The notes below the pieces were generated by a model. The model saw nothing but the letters and a program-made list of their open reading frames with translations, was not told the origin of the DNA and searched no databases. This document shows positions 1 to 8,124 of a DNA stretch of 64,000 nt, piece by piece (the stretch's first letter is position 1; each line of letters begins with the position of its first letter). The stretch comes from Lutibacter profundi (GTDB taxonomy: Bacteria > Bacteroidota > Bacteroidia > Flavobacteriales > Flavobacteriaceae): positions 2,510,001-2,574,000 of the forward strand of contig NZ_CP013355.1 in the NCBI RefSeq assembly GCF_001543325.1, written 5' to 3'. The position numbers and the translations under genes were made by a program.

Positions 1-1
1 G

Positions 2-499
2 GCAAATAGTTTTGGAGTTCCACTCCCTGTCATTGCTAAAGCTTTACTAACATTTAGAGGTATTAAGAGGCGTTTTTCATATAAAATAAAAACAGATAAT
101 TTAGTATTGATTGATGATTATGCACATCATCCAACTGAAATTAATGCAGTTGTAGATTCGGTGAAAGAAATGTACCCTTCAAAAAAAATATTGGGTGTTT
201 TTCAACCGCATTTATATAGTAGAACAAAAGATTTTATAACTAATTTTGCTGTAAGTTTATCTCAATTTGATGAACTCATTTTATTAGATATTTACCCTGC
301 AAGAGAATTGCCAATTGAAGGGGTAAGTTCAGCATGGTTATTAAGTAAAATTACTATTGAAAAGAAGCAAATTTCTAGCAAAAAAAAATTAGCGGAAAAC
401 ATATTACAATCTAAAGCTAAAATAATTGTTATGATTGGAGCTGGAGATATAGGTGAATTGGTAGATGAAATTAAAAATAATTTAAGCGTTGAAAGTTAA
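2..499 (+). CDS. murC: UDP-N-acetylmuramate--L-alanine ligase, C-terminal part
   Basis: This is the 3' end of murC; the start lies outside the window, and the reading frame is open from base 2. MurC is the cytoplasmic ATP-dependent ligase that adds L-Ala to UDP-MurNAc in peptidoglycan synthesis. The visible part contains the Mur ligase C-terminal signature DDYAHHPTEI followed by GVFQPHLYSRTKDF, both typical of MurC rather than MurD, E or F. The end overlaps the ftsQ start by 11 bp, and ftsQ, ftsA and ftsZ follow, which is the normal end of a dcw cluster. Identity is firm; only about the last 165 residues can be judged. Confidence 0.95.
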   Translation, partial: ANSFGVPLPVIAKALLTFRGIKRRFSYKIKTDNLVLIDDYAHHPTEINAVVDSVKEMYPSKKILGVFQPHLYSRTKDFITNFAVSLSQFDELILLDIYPARELPIEGVSSAWLLSKITIEKKQISSKKKLAENILQSKAKIIVMIGAGDIGELVDEIKNNLSVES

Positions 500-1211
500 T
501 AGGAATTACATAAAAGGCGTTATTTTATTACTATTAGTAGTGTTTTTATTGGGTTTTTCAAATAAGAAAAACAATCGTAAAAAAGTACGAGATGTTACTA
601 TTGAATTTGAGGGAGGAAACAACCTATTTATGAGTTATCAAATGGTTAATAAATTGTTAATACAAAATGGAGCAACAGTTAAAAACCAAGCAAAATCTGT
701 CATAGATTTACATTTGTTAGAAACAAACGTGCTGTCACACCCCATGGTAGAAGATGCAGCTATTTTTTTAACGATTGATGGTTTGTTGAAAGCGAAAGTG
801 AAACAACGCACACCTATTGCAAGAGTTTTAACAAATTCAAAGAGTTATTATATTGATAAACAGGCTGAAATAATGCCTTTATCAGAGAATTACTCTGCAA
901 GAGTATTGTTAATTTCAGGTGATATAAAAAAGAAAGATATTCCTAAGTTACATTTTTTGGTAACAACTATTTTGAAAGATGAGTTTCTAAAAAAACAACT
1001 AATAGGAGTTCAAAAAATATCAAATGAAGAGTTTATTTTAACAATGAGAGTAGGGAATCAAAAAATATTTTTAGGAAAAATTCAAAATTTGAACCAAAAG
1101 TTCAAGAATTTAAAATCCTTTTTAAGTGAAACAATGACTGATAAAACAATAGATAACTACACATCAATAAATTTAAAATACAACGGTCAAGTTGTGTGTG
1201 CAAAAAAGTAA
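489..1211 (+). CDS. ftsQ: cell division protein FtsQ
   Basis: This 240-residue protein has a short basic N-terminus, one membrane segment (about residues 9-25) and a periplasmic part with a POTRA-like region around residues 35-110 (DVTIEFEGGNNLFMSY). That is the FtsQ/DivIB layout, in which the protein links the early and late divisome in the periplasm. The start is TTG; there is no ATG before the membrane segment, and this start gives an 11-bp overlap with murC. Sequence conservation of FtsQ is weak, so the call rests on topology and on position between murC and ftsA. It is very probably co-transcribed with both. Confidence 0.88.
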   Translation: MKVNRNYIKGVILLLLVVFLLGFSNKKNNRKKVRDVTIEFEGGNNLFMSYQMVNKLLIQNGATVKNQAKSVIDLHLLETNVLSHPMVEDAAIFLTIDGLLKAKVKQRTPIARVLTNSKSYYIDKQAEIMPLSENYSARVLLISGDIKKKDIPKLHFLVTTILKDEFLKKQLIGVQKISNEEFILTMRVGNQKIFLGKIQNLNQKFKNLKSFLSETMTDKTIDNYTSINLKYNGQVVCAKK

Positions 1212-1214
1212 ATT

Positions 1215-2528
1215 ATGGAACACGATGATATTTCAGTAGGACTTGATATAGGAACAACTAAAATTGTTGCTATGATTGGACGTAGAAATGAATATGGGAA
1301 AATTGAGTTACTTGGAACAGGAAAAGCCAAAAGTTTAGGAGTGCATAGAGGTGTTGTTAATAATATAACTCAAACTATTCAATCGATACAAATGGCTGTT
1401 GATGAAGCTATTGCTGTTTCTGGAATTAAAATTACTGAAGCAGTAGTAGGTATTGCAGGCCAACATATTAGAAGCTTACAACACAGTGATTACATTACAC
1501 GTCCAAACGCTGAAGAAGTTATAAATGAAGAAGATTTAGAAAAACTCGAAAAACAAGTTTACAAATTGGTAATGCTTCCTGGAGAAGAAATTATTCATGT
1601 GCTTCCACAAGAATTTAAAGTTGATGGGCAGGCTGAAATTACTGAACCTGTTGGAATGTATGGAGGAAGGTTGGAAGCTAACTTTCATGTAGTAGTTGGG
1701 CAAGTATCATCTATACGAAATATAGGACGTTGTATTAAAAGTGCAGGCTTAAATTTAGCAGGGATTACTTTAGAACCATTGGCATCTGCAGAAGCAGTTT
1801 TAAGTACTGAAGAAAAAGAAGCAGGTGTAGCATTAATTGATATAGGTGGAGGCACTACTGATTTAGCCATTTTTAAAAATGGAATTATACGCCATACTGC
1901 TGTAGTTCCTTTTGGAGGAAACGTAATTACTGAAGACATAAAAGAAGGTTGTTCCATTATTGAAAAACAGGCAGAATTATTAAAAACCAAATTTGGTTCA
2001 GCTTGGCCAGGGGAAAATAAAGAAAATGAAATAGTTTCAATTCCGGGTTTAAGAGGAAGAGACCCTAAAGAAATTACACTTAAAAACTTGTCAAAAATAA
2101 TTAATGCAAGAGTTATTGAGATTATTGAACAAGTGTTTTTAGAAATTAAAAATTACGGATACGAAGAATCTAAGAAAAAATTAATTGCGGGTATTGTTTT
2201 AACAGGTGGTGGAGCTCAATTAAAACACATTAAACAATTGGTTGAATATATAACAGGAATGGATACTAGAATTGGGTATCCTAATGAAAATTTGGCAGGC
2301 GATTCAGATGAGAGTTTATCAAGCCCACAGTATGCAACAGCGGTTGGACTTTTAATGAATGGCTTAAATAAAATAGAGAAAACCAAATTGCAAGAACAAC
2401 AAATTGAAAGTGAATCTCTTCAAGAAGAAAAAGATACCGTAAAAGAAGAAATAAAAGAAGTACCTAAAAAGTCAATTTTTGAAAAATGGGGAGATAAATT
2501 CAGAGATTTTTTAGATAATGCTGAGTAA
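1215..2528 (+). CDS. ftsA: cell division protein FtsA
   Basis: FtsA is an actin-like ATPase that tethers FtsZ to the inner membrane. The 437-residue sequence opens with the phosphate-1 motif (SVGLDIGTTKIVAMIG), has phosphate-2 IDIGGGTTDLAIF near residue 210 and an adenosine motif IVLTGGGAQLKHI near residue 330. The last residues (SIFEKWGDKFRDFLDNAE) form a predicted amphipathic helix, the usual membrane-targeting tail, after an acidic, glutamine-rich linker. It starts 3 nt after ftsQ and ends 36 nt before ftsZ, so it is in the same operon. Confidence 0.97.
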   Translation: MEHDDISVGLDIGTTKIVAMIGRRNEYGKIELLGTGKAKSLGVHRGVVNNITQTIQSIQMAVDEAIAVSGIKITEAVVGIAGQHIRSLQHSDYITRPNAEEVINEEDLEKLEKQVYKLVMLPGEEIIHVLPQEFKVDGQAEITEPVGMYGGRLEANFHVVVGQVSSIRNIGRCIKSAGLNLAGITLEPLASAEAVLSTEEKEAGVALIDIGGGTTDLAIFKNGIIRHTAVVPFGGNVITEDIKEGCSIIEKQAELLKTKFGSAWPGENKENEIVSIPGLRGRDPKEITLKNLSKIINARVIEIIEQVFLEIKNYGYEESKKKLIAGIVLTGGGAQLKHIKQLVEYITGMDTRIGYPNENLAGDSDESLSSPQYATAVGLLMNGLNKIEKTKLQEQQIESESLQEEKDTVKEEIKEVPKKSIFEKWGDKFRDFLDNAE

Positions 2529-2564
2529 AAATTAATTAAAGAAAAAGACTAATAAACATATATT

Positions 2565-4472
2565 ATGAGCAGTTCAGATTTTAACAATATTTCGTTTGAC
2601 TTACCAAAAAATCAATCTAACGTTATTAAAGTGATTGGCGTTGGTGGTGGAGGTAGTAATGCCGTTAATCACATGTATTCACAAGGGATTAAAGGAGTTG
2701 ATTTTGTTATTTGTAATACCGATGCTCAGGCATTACAAAATAGTCCAATTCCTACTAAAATTCAATTGGGAGTTTCTTTAACTGAAGGTTTGGGAGCCGG
2801 TGCAAACCCAGATGTTGGTGAGCAGGCTGCTTTAGAAAACATACAAGAAATTAAAGATATGCTATCTTCTAACTCTAAAATGGTATTTATTACAGTTGGT
2901 ATGGGTGGAGGAACAGGCACTGGTGCAGCTCCCGTTATTGCTAAAGTAGCTCGTGAATTAGACTTGTTAACAATTGGTATTGTAACAACGCCATTTTCAT
3001 TTGAAGGTAAAATGCGGAATGAACAAGCCCAAAAAGGAATTGAAAATTTACGTGAATATGTTGATTCATTAGTTGTAATTAATAATAATAAATTGAGAGA
3101 AGTTTATGGTAATCTAGGTTTTAAAGCTGGATTTTCCAAAGCCGATGAAGTTTTATCTACAGCTTCTCGTGGTATTGCAGAAGTAATTACCCATCACTAC
3201 ACTCAAAATATTGATTTAAGAGATGCTAAAACAGTATTGTCAAATAGTGGAACAGCCATTATGGGATCAGCTTCAGCTTCAGGAGAAAATAGATCTGAGA
3301 TAGCTATTTCAGAAGCACTAGACTCTCCTTTATTAAATGATAATAAAATTACAGGAGCTAAAAATGTATTATTATTAATTGTTTCAGGAAGTGAAGAAAT
3401 TACGATTGATGAAATAGGTGAAATAAATGATTTTATTCAGGCAGAAGCTAAGTCAGATGTAAATATCATTATGGGAGTTGGTGAAGATAAATCTTTAGGA
3501 AACGCTATTTCAGTAACCATTGTTGCAACAGGATTTACTGCAGATCAACAACATGAAATTATCAATACCGACCCCAAAAAAATTATACACACACTTGGAG
3601 ATGATGATCAAGAAGCGACGTACGATTTTGCGGAGAAAAAAATAGACAGACCTTTAGAAAAGAAAATACGTAAGCCTACAAATATTGAAAATAAAATAGA
3701 AGACAAAATAATATATAACTTAGAAGAAGAAAAAGAAGAAGATTTTAAAATTATACCTACAACTGAATTTATTAAGAATATTGATGTAGTTTATGAAGAA
3801 ATTAATTTAAATGTTACTGAGAAAGATTTTGTAATAACTTCTATAACTGCTGAGGAAGAAGAATTTATTGAAGAAAAGGAAACAGAAAATCAAATTTCTC
3901 TTACGTTCGATTTACCTATTGATAAATCTACCAAAAACATTGATTTAGAGGAGGAAACGGTTAAGGTTGAAAATATTGAAGTTTTTGAACACCAAGAGAT
4001 TAAGGCTACTAAAGAAATAGACGAGGATGTTTATTTTTCATTAGAAGATTATGCAGAATTGGAAGATAGTTTAACACAAGCAAAAAAGCCAACACTAATG
4101 AATACAGAAATTGATGATGATTTAAATTTTACACTCCGTTCTAAAAATAATGATAAAATTGATATTAATGAACAAGAAGTAATAGATCATAAAGAAATTT
4201 CTCCATTAGATTTAACAATAGAAGAGTTACAAAAAAGAGCTTCTAAAAGACGTGAAAAAATGAAAAATTTCAATTATAAATTTACAAATAATATCAAGAA
4301 AAAAATTGATGATATAGAAAAAGAACCAGCATATAAGAGAATGGGAGTTGAATTAGATGAAACATCACATTCATCAGAAATTAATCAATCAAGAACAACT
4401 CTTGAAATTGATGAAAATGATGATATCCAATTTAGATCTAATAATTCTTTTTTACATGATAACGTAGATTAA
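2565..4472 (+). CDS. ftsZ: cell division protein FtsZ with a long acidic C-terminal linker
   Basis: FtsZ is the tubulin-like GTPase that forms the division ring. The core (about residues 15-330) carries GVGGGGSNAVNHM and the tubulin signature GGGTGTGAAP. The protein is 635 residues long, far above the roughly 380-400 of E. coli FtsZ. The extra length is a low-complexity linker of about 270 residues, very rich in Glu, Asp, Lys and Ile, ending in a short tail (DDIQFRSNNSFLHDNVD) that probably acts as the partner-binding C-terminal peptide. Long linkers are known in Bacteroidota FtsZ. A terminator follows, closing the operon. Confidence 0.97.
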   Translation: MSSSDFNNISFDLPKNQSNVIKVIGVGGGGSNAVNHMYSQGIKGVDFVICNTDAQALQNSPIPTKIQLGVSLTEGLGAGANPDVGEQAALENIQEIKDMLSSNSKMVFITVGMGGGTGTGAAPVIAKVARELDLLTIGIVTTPFSFEGKMRNEQAQKGIENLREYVDSLVVINNNKLREVYGNLGFKAGFSKADEVLSTASRGIAEVITHHYTQNIDLRDAKTVLSNSGTAIMGSASASGENRSEIAISEALDSPLLNDNKITGAKNVLLLIVSGSEEITIDEIGEINDFIQAEAKSDVNIIMGVGEDKSLGNAISVTIVATGFTADQQHEIINTDPKKIIHTLGDDDQEATYDFAEKKIDRPLEKKIRKPTNIENKIEDKIIYNLEEEKEEDFKIIPTTEFIKNIDVVYEEINLNVTEKDFVITSITAEEEEFIEEKETENQISLTFDLPIDKSTKNIDLEEETVKVENIEVFEHQEIKATKEIDEDVYFSLEDYAELEDSLTQAKKPTLMNTEIDDDLNFTLRSKNNDKIDINEQEVIDHKEISPLDLTIEELQKRASKRREKMKNFNYKFTNNIKKKIDDIEKEPAYKRMGVELDETSHSSEINQSRTTLEIDENDDIQFRSNNSFLHDNVD

Positions 4473-4518
4473 AGTATAGCCCAAAGATGAGTGCCCTTAG
4501 ATAAATTTTCTAAGTTTT

Positions 4519-4567
4519 GGACTCGGAAATCTTTATGATTTTAAAGATTTTCGAGTTCTTTTTTTTT
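4519..4567 (+). terminator. rho-independent terminator after ftsZ
   Basis: An inverted repeat (arms about 4519-4535 and 4542-4558, mostly A/T with a CTCG core, a few G-U pairs) is followed by a run of nine T residues. It ends the murC-ftsZ operon. The sequence TATATTCG overlapping its end (4567-4574) could be the -7 element of the next gene. Confidence 0.85.
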
Positions 4568-4594
4568 ATATTCGCAGAATAAATATAGTAAGTT

Positions 4595-5044
4595 ATGAGT
4601 TTGCAACAAGAGTTAATGGTTAAAATGAAAGAAGCGATGAAATCTAAAGATAGAGTTGCATTAGAATCTTTAAGAGCAATAAAGTCAGAAATCTTATTGG
4701 CACAAACCAAAGGAGGCACTTCTGAAGGCTTAACACAAGATGATGAAATTAAATTACTTCAAAAATTAGTAAAACAGCGTAAAGACAGCGCATCAATATA
4801 CAAAGAGCAAGGTAGAGATGATTTAGCTGAACCTGAATTAGCACAAGTTAAAATAATTGCACAATTTTTACCTGAACAATTAAGTGAAAAAGAGCTAAAA
4901 GCAATAATTTCAAAAATTATGGAAACAGTTGGAGCAACTTCAATGAAAGATATGGGAAAAGTAATGGGGGTGGCTTCAAAACAATTAGCAGGAAAAGCAG
5001 ATGGTAAATCAATTTCAACAGTTGTAAAACAACTTTTAGAATAA
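4595..5044 (+). CDS. GatB/YqeY domain-containing protein
   Basis: This 149-residue cytoplasmic protein matches the YqeY family, which resembles the C-terminal helical domain of the GatB amidotransferase subunit. Typical stretches are the start SLQQELMVKMKEAMKSKDR, then LESLRAIKSEILLA, RKDSASIYKEQGRDDLAE and the tail GKADGKSISTVVKQLL. In GatB this domain contacts tRNA; the role of the stand-alone protein is not established. It has its own promoter region after the ftsZ terminator, and tRNA-Arg begins 11 nt after the stop, so the two are probably one transcript. Confidence 0.9.
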   Translation: MSLQQELMVKMKEAMKSKDRVALESLRAIKSEILLAQTKGGTSEGLTQDDEIKLLQKLVKQRKDSASIYKEQGRDDLAEPELAQVKIIAQFLPEQLSEKELKAIISKIMETVGATSMKDMGKVMGVASKQLAGKADGKSISTVVKQLLE

Positions 5045-5055
5045 ATAAATTAAAA

Positions 5056-5129
5056 GGCCTCGTGGCGCAACTGAATAGCGCACTGGATTTCGGCTCCAGC
5101 GGTTGCAGGTTTGAATCCTGCCGGGGTCA
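5056..5129 (+). tRNA. tRNA-Arg (anticodon UCG)
   Basis: A complete cloverleaf folds here. The acceptor arms GGCCTCG and CGGGGTC pair with one G-U. The anticodon arm CTGGA/TCCAG encloses the loop TTTCGGC, so the anticodon is TCG. The T arm contains the conserved TTTGAATC type loop. CCA is not encoded. Confidence 0.96.
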
Positions 5130-5136
5130 CTATAGT

Positions 5137-5179
5137 AAAAACACAAACATTAGTAAATACTAAGGTTTGTGTTTTTTTT
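5137..5179 (+). terminator. terminator after tRNA-Arg
   Basis: Complementary arms aaaaacacaaac (5137-5148) and gtttgtgttttt (5165-5176) enclose a 16-nt loop and end in a T run. It closes the yqeY-tRNA-Arg transcript. Confidence 0.85.
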
Positions 5180-5371
5180 AAGTGTGTACTTTTTTAATCG
5201 ACTATAAAGTAAGTTATTATAAGGAAAACAATACTCTGTTAAAAAAATAATAATGAAATCCTTAATAAATAACAGATGTTACGTATTACTAAATTGCAAT
5301 TCAACAATTTTAATTATTTAGAGAAGTAATATTAGAATAATCAATTTAAGTGTTTTATTCTAATTTATTGG

Positions 5372-5379
5372 TATCTTTG
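5372..5379 (+). promoter_or_regulatory. probable -7 element of the moaA promoter
   Basis: TATCTTTG matches the Bacteroidota -7 consensus TAnnTTTG and lies 44 nt before the moaA start, in the 240-bp gap after tRNA-Arg. No clear -33 TTTG was found at the usual distance. Nothing else was seen in the gap. Confidence 0.55.
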
Positions 5380-5422
5380 CCTTCTTAAATTTTACACTTA
5401 CTAAAAGTTAAAAGTTTTTATA

Positions 5423-6412
5423 ATGCAGCAATTAACAGATAAATTTGGGAGAAAAATAACTTATTTACGTCTAGCTATTACAGATCGATGTAATTTGCGT
5501 TGTCAATACTGTATGCCTGCTCAAGGAATCAATATTGTTGATAGAAAAGAACTACTTTCTTATAAAGAAATGTATCGTATTACTCGAGTTCTTTCTGAAT
5601 TAGGCGTAAATAAAGTTCGTTTAACAGGCGGTGAACCATTTGTACGAAAAGACTTTGTAAACTTTTTAGAATCGCTATCTTTTAATGATAAATTGGATGA
5701 AATAAATATTACCACAAACGGAGCATTAATTTCCAATCATATAACCAAATTAGAAGCGTTAAATATTAATGCAATTAATTTGAGTATTGATAGTTTACAA
5801 AAAGAGAAATTTGCTAAAATTACACGAAGAGACGTGTTTGATAATGTATACCAAACCTTTTTAGATTTAGAGAAAAGTAAGTTAAAATTAAAACTAAATA
5901 TTGTAATTCAATCGGGTTTTAATACCGATGAGATTATTGATTTTATTGAACTTTCAAAAAACAAAGATATTGCAGTTCGTTTTATTGAAGAAATGCCTTT
6001 TAATGGGAAAGGGCAAAGAGAAATTGAGGAGGAATGGAATTTTAAAAAAATTATAGGTCATATAAATAATCACTACAAAAATGTAGAGCCAGTTCTATCT
6101 AAAAAATCATCTACATCAAAAAATTATAAAATACCAAATTATAAGGGAACCTTTGGTATAATTCCAGCCTTTACGCGAACTATTTGTGGTGATTGTAATA
6201 GAATTAGAATTACAGCAACAGGTATGTTTAAAAATTGTTTATTTGACGGAGGTGTTTTTAACGTAAGAGATTTTATTAGAAAAGGGGCAAGTGATAATGA
6301 ATTGAAAGAACTGTTTATAAATACAGTTCATCATAAGCCTAAAAATGGATTTATAGCGGAAGCATCACGTGGTAATGATATTACAGAAAGTATGTCAACT
6401 ATTGGAGGATAA
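5423..6412 (+). CDS. moaA: GTP 3',8-cyclase MoaA
   Basis: MoaA is the radical SAM enzyme that starts molybdopterin synthesis by converting GTP to 3',8-cyclo-7,8-dihydro-GTP. The N-terminal cluster motif is C23-x3-C27-x2-C30 (DRCNLRCQYCMPA). The C-terminal cluster motif is CGDCNRIRITATGMFKNC, the C-x2-C-x13-C that binds the substrate-side Fe-S cluster. The GEPFVRKDF stretch also fits. At 329 residues it is full length; its C-terminal GG pair (STIGG) matches the family tail needed for activation by MoaC-linked chemistry. moeA follows 47 nt later, but moaC, moaD, moaE and mog are not in the window. Confidence 0.96.
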   Translation: MQQLTDKFGRKITYLRLAITDRCNLRCQYCMPAQGINIVDRKELLSYKEMYRITRVLSELGVNKVRLTGGEPFVRKDFVNFLESLSFNDKLDEINITTNGALISNHITKLEALNINAINLSIDSLQKEKFAKITRRDVFDNVYQTFLDLEKSKLKLKLNIVIQSGFNTDEIIDFIELSKNKDIAVRFIEEMPFNGKGQREIEEEWNFKKIIGHINNHYKNVEPVLSKKSSTSKNYKIPNYKGTFGIIPAFTRTICGDCNRIRITATGMFKNCLFDGGVFNVRDFIRKGASDNELKELFINTVHHKPKNGFIAEASRGNDITESMSTIGG

Positions 6413-6459
6413 ATAATAATTTTTTAAACTAGAATAATCAGTTTCTTAAAAAAAAGAAT

Positions 6460-7656
6460 ATGAATTTAAGCACAGTTAGTGAAGCGTTAAAAATTATTTT
6501 AAATACTTCTGAAAATTTTGGAACTGAAGAGGTTAATTTTTTAGATTCAGTAGGAAGGGTTTTAAAAGAAGATATTATTGCAGATAGAGATTTCCCTCCA
6601 TTCAATAGAGTAAGTATGGACGGAATTGCAATAGCATTTGAAGCATTTAGCAAAGGGCAACGAGTATTTAAAATTGAAGGAGTTCAGGCTGCAGGAAGTA
6701 AACAATTAACATTGCAAAATTCAACAAACTGTGTTGAGGCCATGACAGGAGCTATGCTTCCAATGAATACAGATGTGGTTATTCAATATGAATTATTAAC
6801 TATTGAAAATAAGGTTGCTACGGTAAATACAGATGAAATTAAAAAAAATAAAAATGTTCATTTAAAAGGATTGGATAGAAAAAAAGGGGACGTTTTAATA
6901 CCTAAAAACACTAAAATATCTTCAGCTGAAGTAGGTGTTTTTGCAACTGTTGGAAAAACAATAGTTACAGTTGCCAAGCAACCAAAAGTAATGATAATTT
7001 CAACAGGAAATGAATTAGTTGATGTCTCTGAAAATCCTGCCGAACATCAAATTAGAAGAAGCAATGTTTTTACGTTGGTTTCACTTTTAGATAAATTAAA
7101 AATTAAAACTGAAACAGCACATATTCCAGATGATAAAAATTTACTATTGAGTAAAATTGAGAGATTTTTAAATGAGTATGATGTGTTATTGTTTAGCGGT
7201 GCGGTTTCTAAAGGGAAATTTGATTATATTCCTGATGTTTTAGATAAATTAGGTGTTCAAAAATTATTTCATAGAGTACAGCAGCGACCAGGAAAACCAT
7301 TTTGGTTTGGCAAAAAAGGATTCAAAACTGTTTTTGCTTTCCCTGGGAATCCAGTTTCAACTTTTGTAAGTTGCTTAAAATATTTTTATTCGTGGTATTA
7401 CAAATCTGTAGGTCTAAATTTTGAGAACCAAAATGAAGCAATTTTAAATGAAGATTTTTATTTTAAACCAAATTTAACCTATTTCTTACAAGTTAAAATC
7501 ACCCAAATTAATGGTAACATATATGCAACACCTGTTAAGGGAAGAGGATCTGCAGATTTGGTGAATTTAGTAGATGCCGATGCCTTTTTGGAATTGCCAG
7601 ATAACAGGAGTAATTTTATTAAAGGAGAGGTATTTCCATTAATAATGTATAGATAA
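6460..7656 (+). CDS. moeA: molybdopterin molybdenumtransferase MoeA
   Basis: MoeA inserts molybdate into adenylylated molybdopterin in the last step of cofactor synthesis. The 398-residue protein shows the MoeA N-terminal signature DFPPFNRVSMDGIAI, the VEAMTGAMLP and DVVIQYE stretch of domain III, the nucleotide-fold motif VMIISTGNELV, LLFSGAVSKGKFDYIPDVL, and the domain IV entry FAFPGNPVSTFVSCLKYF. It follows moaA on the same strand, so the two probably form an operon. The metal block starts 80 nt downstream and has its own promoter. Confidence 0.95.
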   Translation: MNLSTVSEALKIILNTSENFGTEEVNFLDSVGRVLKEDIIADRDFPPFNRVSMDGIAIAFEAFSKGQRVFKIEGVQAAGSKQLTLQNSTNCVEAMTGAMLPMNTDVVIQYELLTIENKVATVNTDEIKKNKNVHLKGLDRKKGDVLIPKNTKISSAEVGVFATVGKTIVTVAKQPKVMIISTGNELVDVSENPAEHQIRRSNVFTLVSLLDKLKIKTETAHIPDDKNLLLSKIERFLNEYDVLLFSGAVSKGKFDYIPDVLDKLGVQKLFHRVQQRPGKPFWFGKKGFKTVFAFPGNPVSTFVSCLKYFYSWYYKSVGLNFENQNEAILNEDFYFKPNLTYFLQVKITQINGNIYATPVKGRGSADLVNLVDADAFLELPDNRSNFIKGEVFPLIMYR

Positions 7657-7694
7657 AAGTAAAATAAATACTTAATTTCTTGTAATTTTAACAA

Positions 7695-7731
7695 ATGCAA
7701 CCCAATTGCATTTAATATTTTCTTATTTTTG
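7695..7731 (+). promoter_or_regulatory. metal-type promoter: ATGCA-N7-TGCAT operator plus -7 element (copy 1)
   Basis: A 17-bp inverted repeat (7695-7711: ATGCA, ACCCAAT, TGCAT; outer bases extend the match to AAATGCA/TGCATTT) is followed after exactly 12 nt by TATTTTTG (7724-7731), a Bacteroidota -7 element. The gene at 7740 starts 8 nt later. The same architecture occurs before 17409 and 20428. The repeat covers the expected -33 region, so it could be a repressor operator or an activator site. The regulator is not identified. Confidence 0.65.
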
Positions 7732-7739
7732 ACCTGTTT

Positions 7740-8051
7740 ATGAAATTAATAGTCATCATATTATCAATTTATACGGTTGTTTTAACTGCAATACCGTGTG
7801 ATGATGTATTTATTAATGATAAACAACAGGAGATGTCAATTTCTCAAAGTTCTGATGATGTCAATCACAATACATTTGATTTATGTTCTCCTTTTTGTTC
7901 TTGCGTTTGTTGTGCTAGTTTTTTTACAGAGCAACCTATTTATGATGAAGTTCTTCAAACTAAAATAGCTGTAAAAGAATTGTGTACTTTTAGTAACACT
8001 TCTTTTGCTAATAATTATTTTTCTAAAATTTATCAGCCACCAAGAGTTTAA
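7740..8051 (+). CDS. small exported Cys-rich protein (DUF6660-like)
   Basis: A 103-residue protein with a signal sequence (about residues 1-20) and a Cys-rich middle (LCSPFCSCVCCASFF, about residues 54-68). Small proteins of this kind, annotated DUF6660, are commonly found directly before CzcA/CusA-type pumps in Bacteroidota, as here (73 nt upstream). The cysteines suggest a role in sensing or binding metal in the periplasm, but no function is established. It is the first gene behind the copy 1 operator. The leader is short, so this gene may be nearly leaderless. Confidence 0.75.
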   Translation: MKLIVIILSIYTVVLTAIPCDDVFINDKQQEMSISQSSDDVNHNTFDLCSPFCSCVCCASFFTEQPIYDEVLQTKIAVKELCTFSNTSFANNYFSKIYQPPRV

Positions 8052-8124
8052 GTTATAAAAACAGATTTAAATACCTCCTATTTTTTTAGGAATTATCTAT
8101 TTATAACAATTTAAACTTTTAAAA

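Noticed and set aside
5180-5422. Molybdenum-cofactor riboswitch before moaA
   Set aside because: The leader after the -7 element is only about 40 nt and no stable structure was visible; such riboswitches are not known in this phylum.
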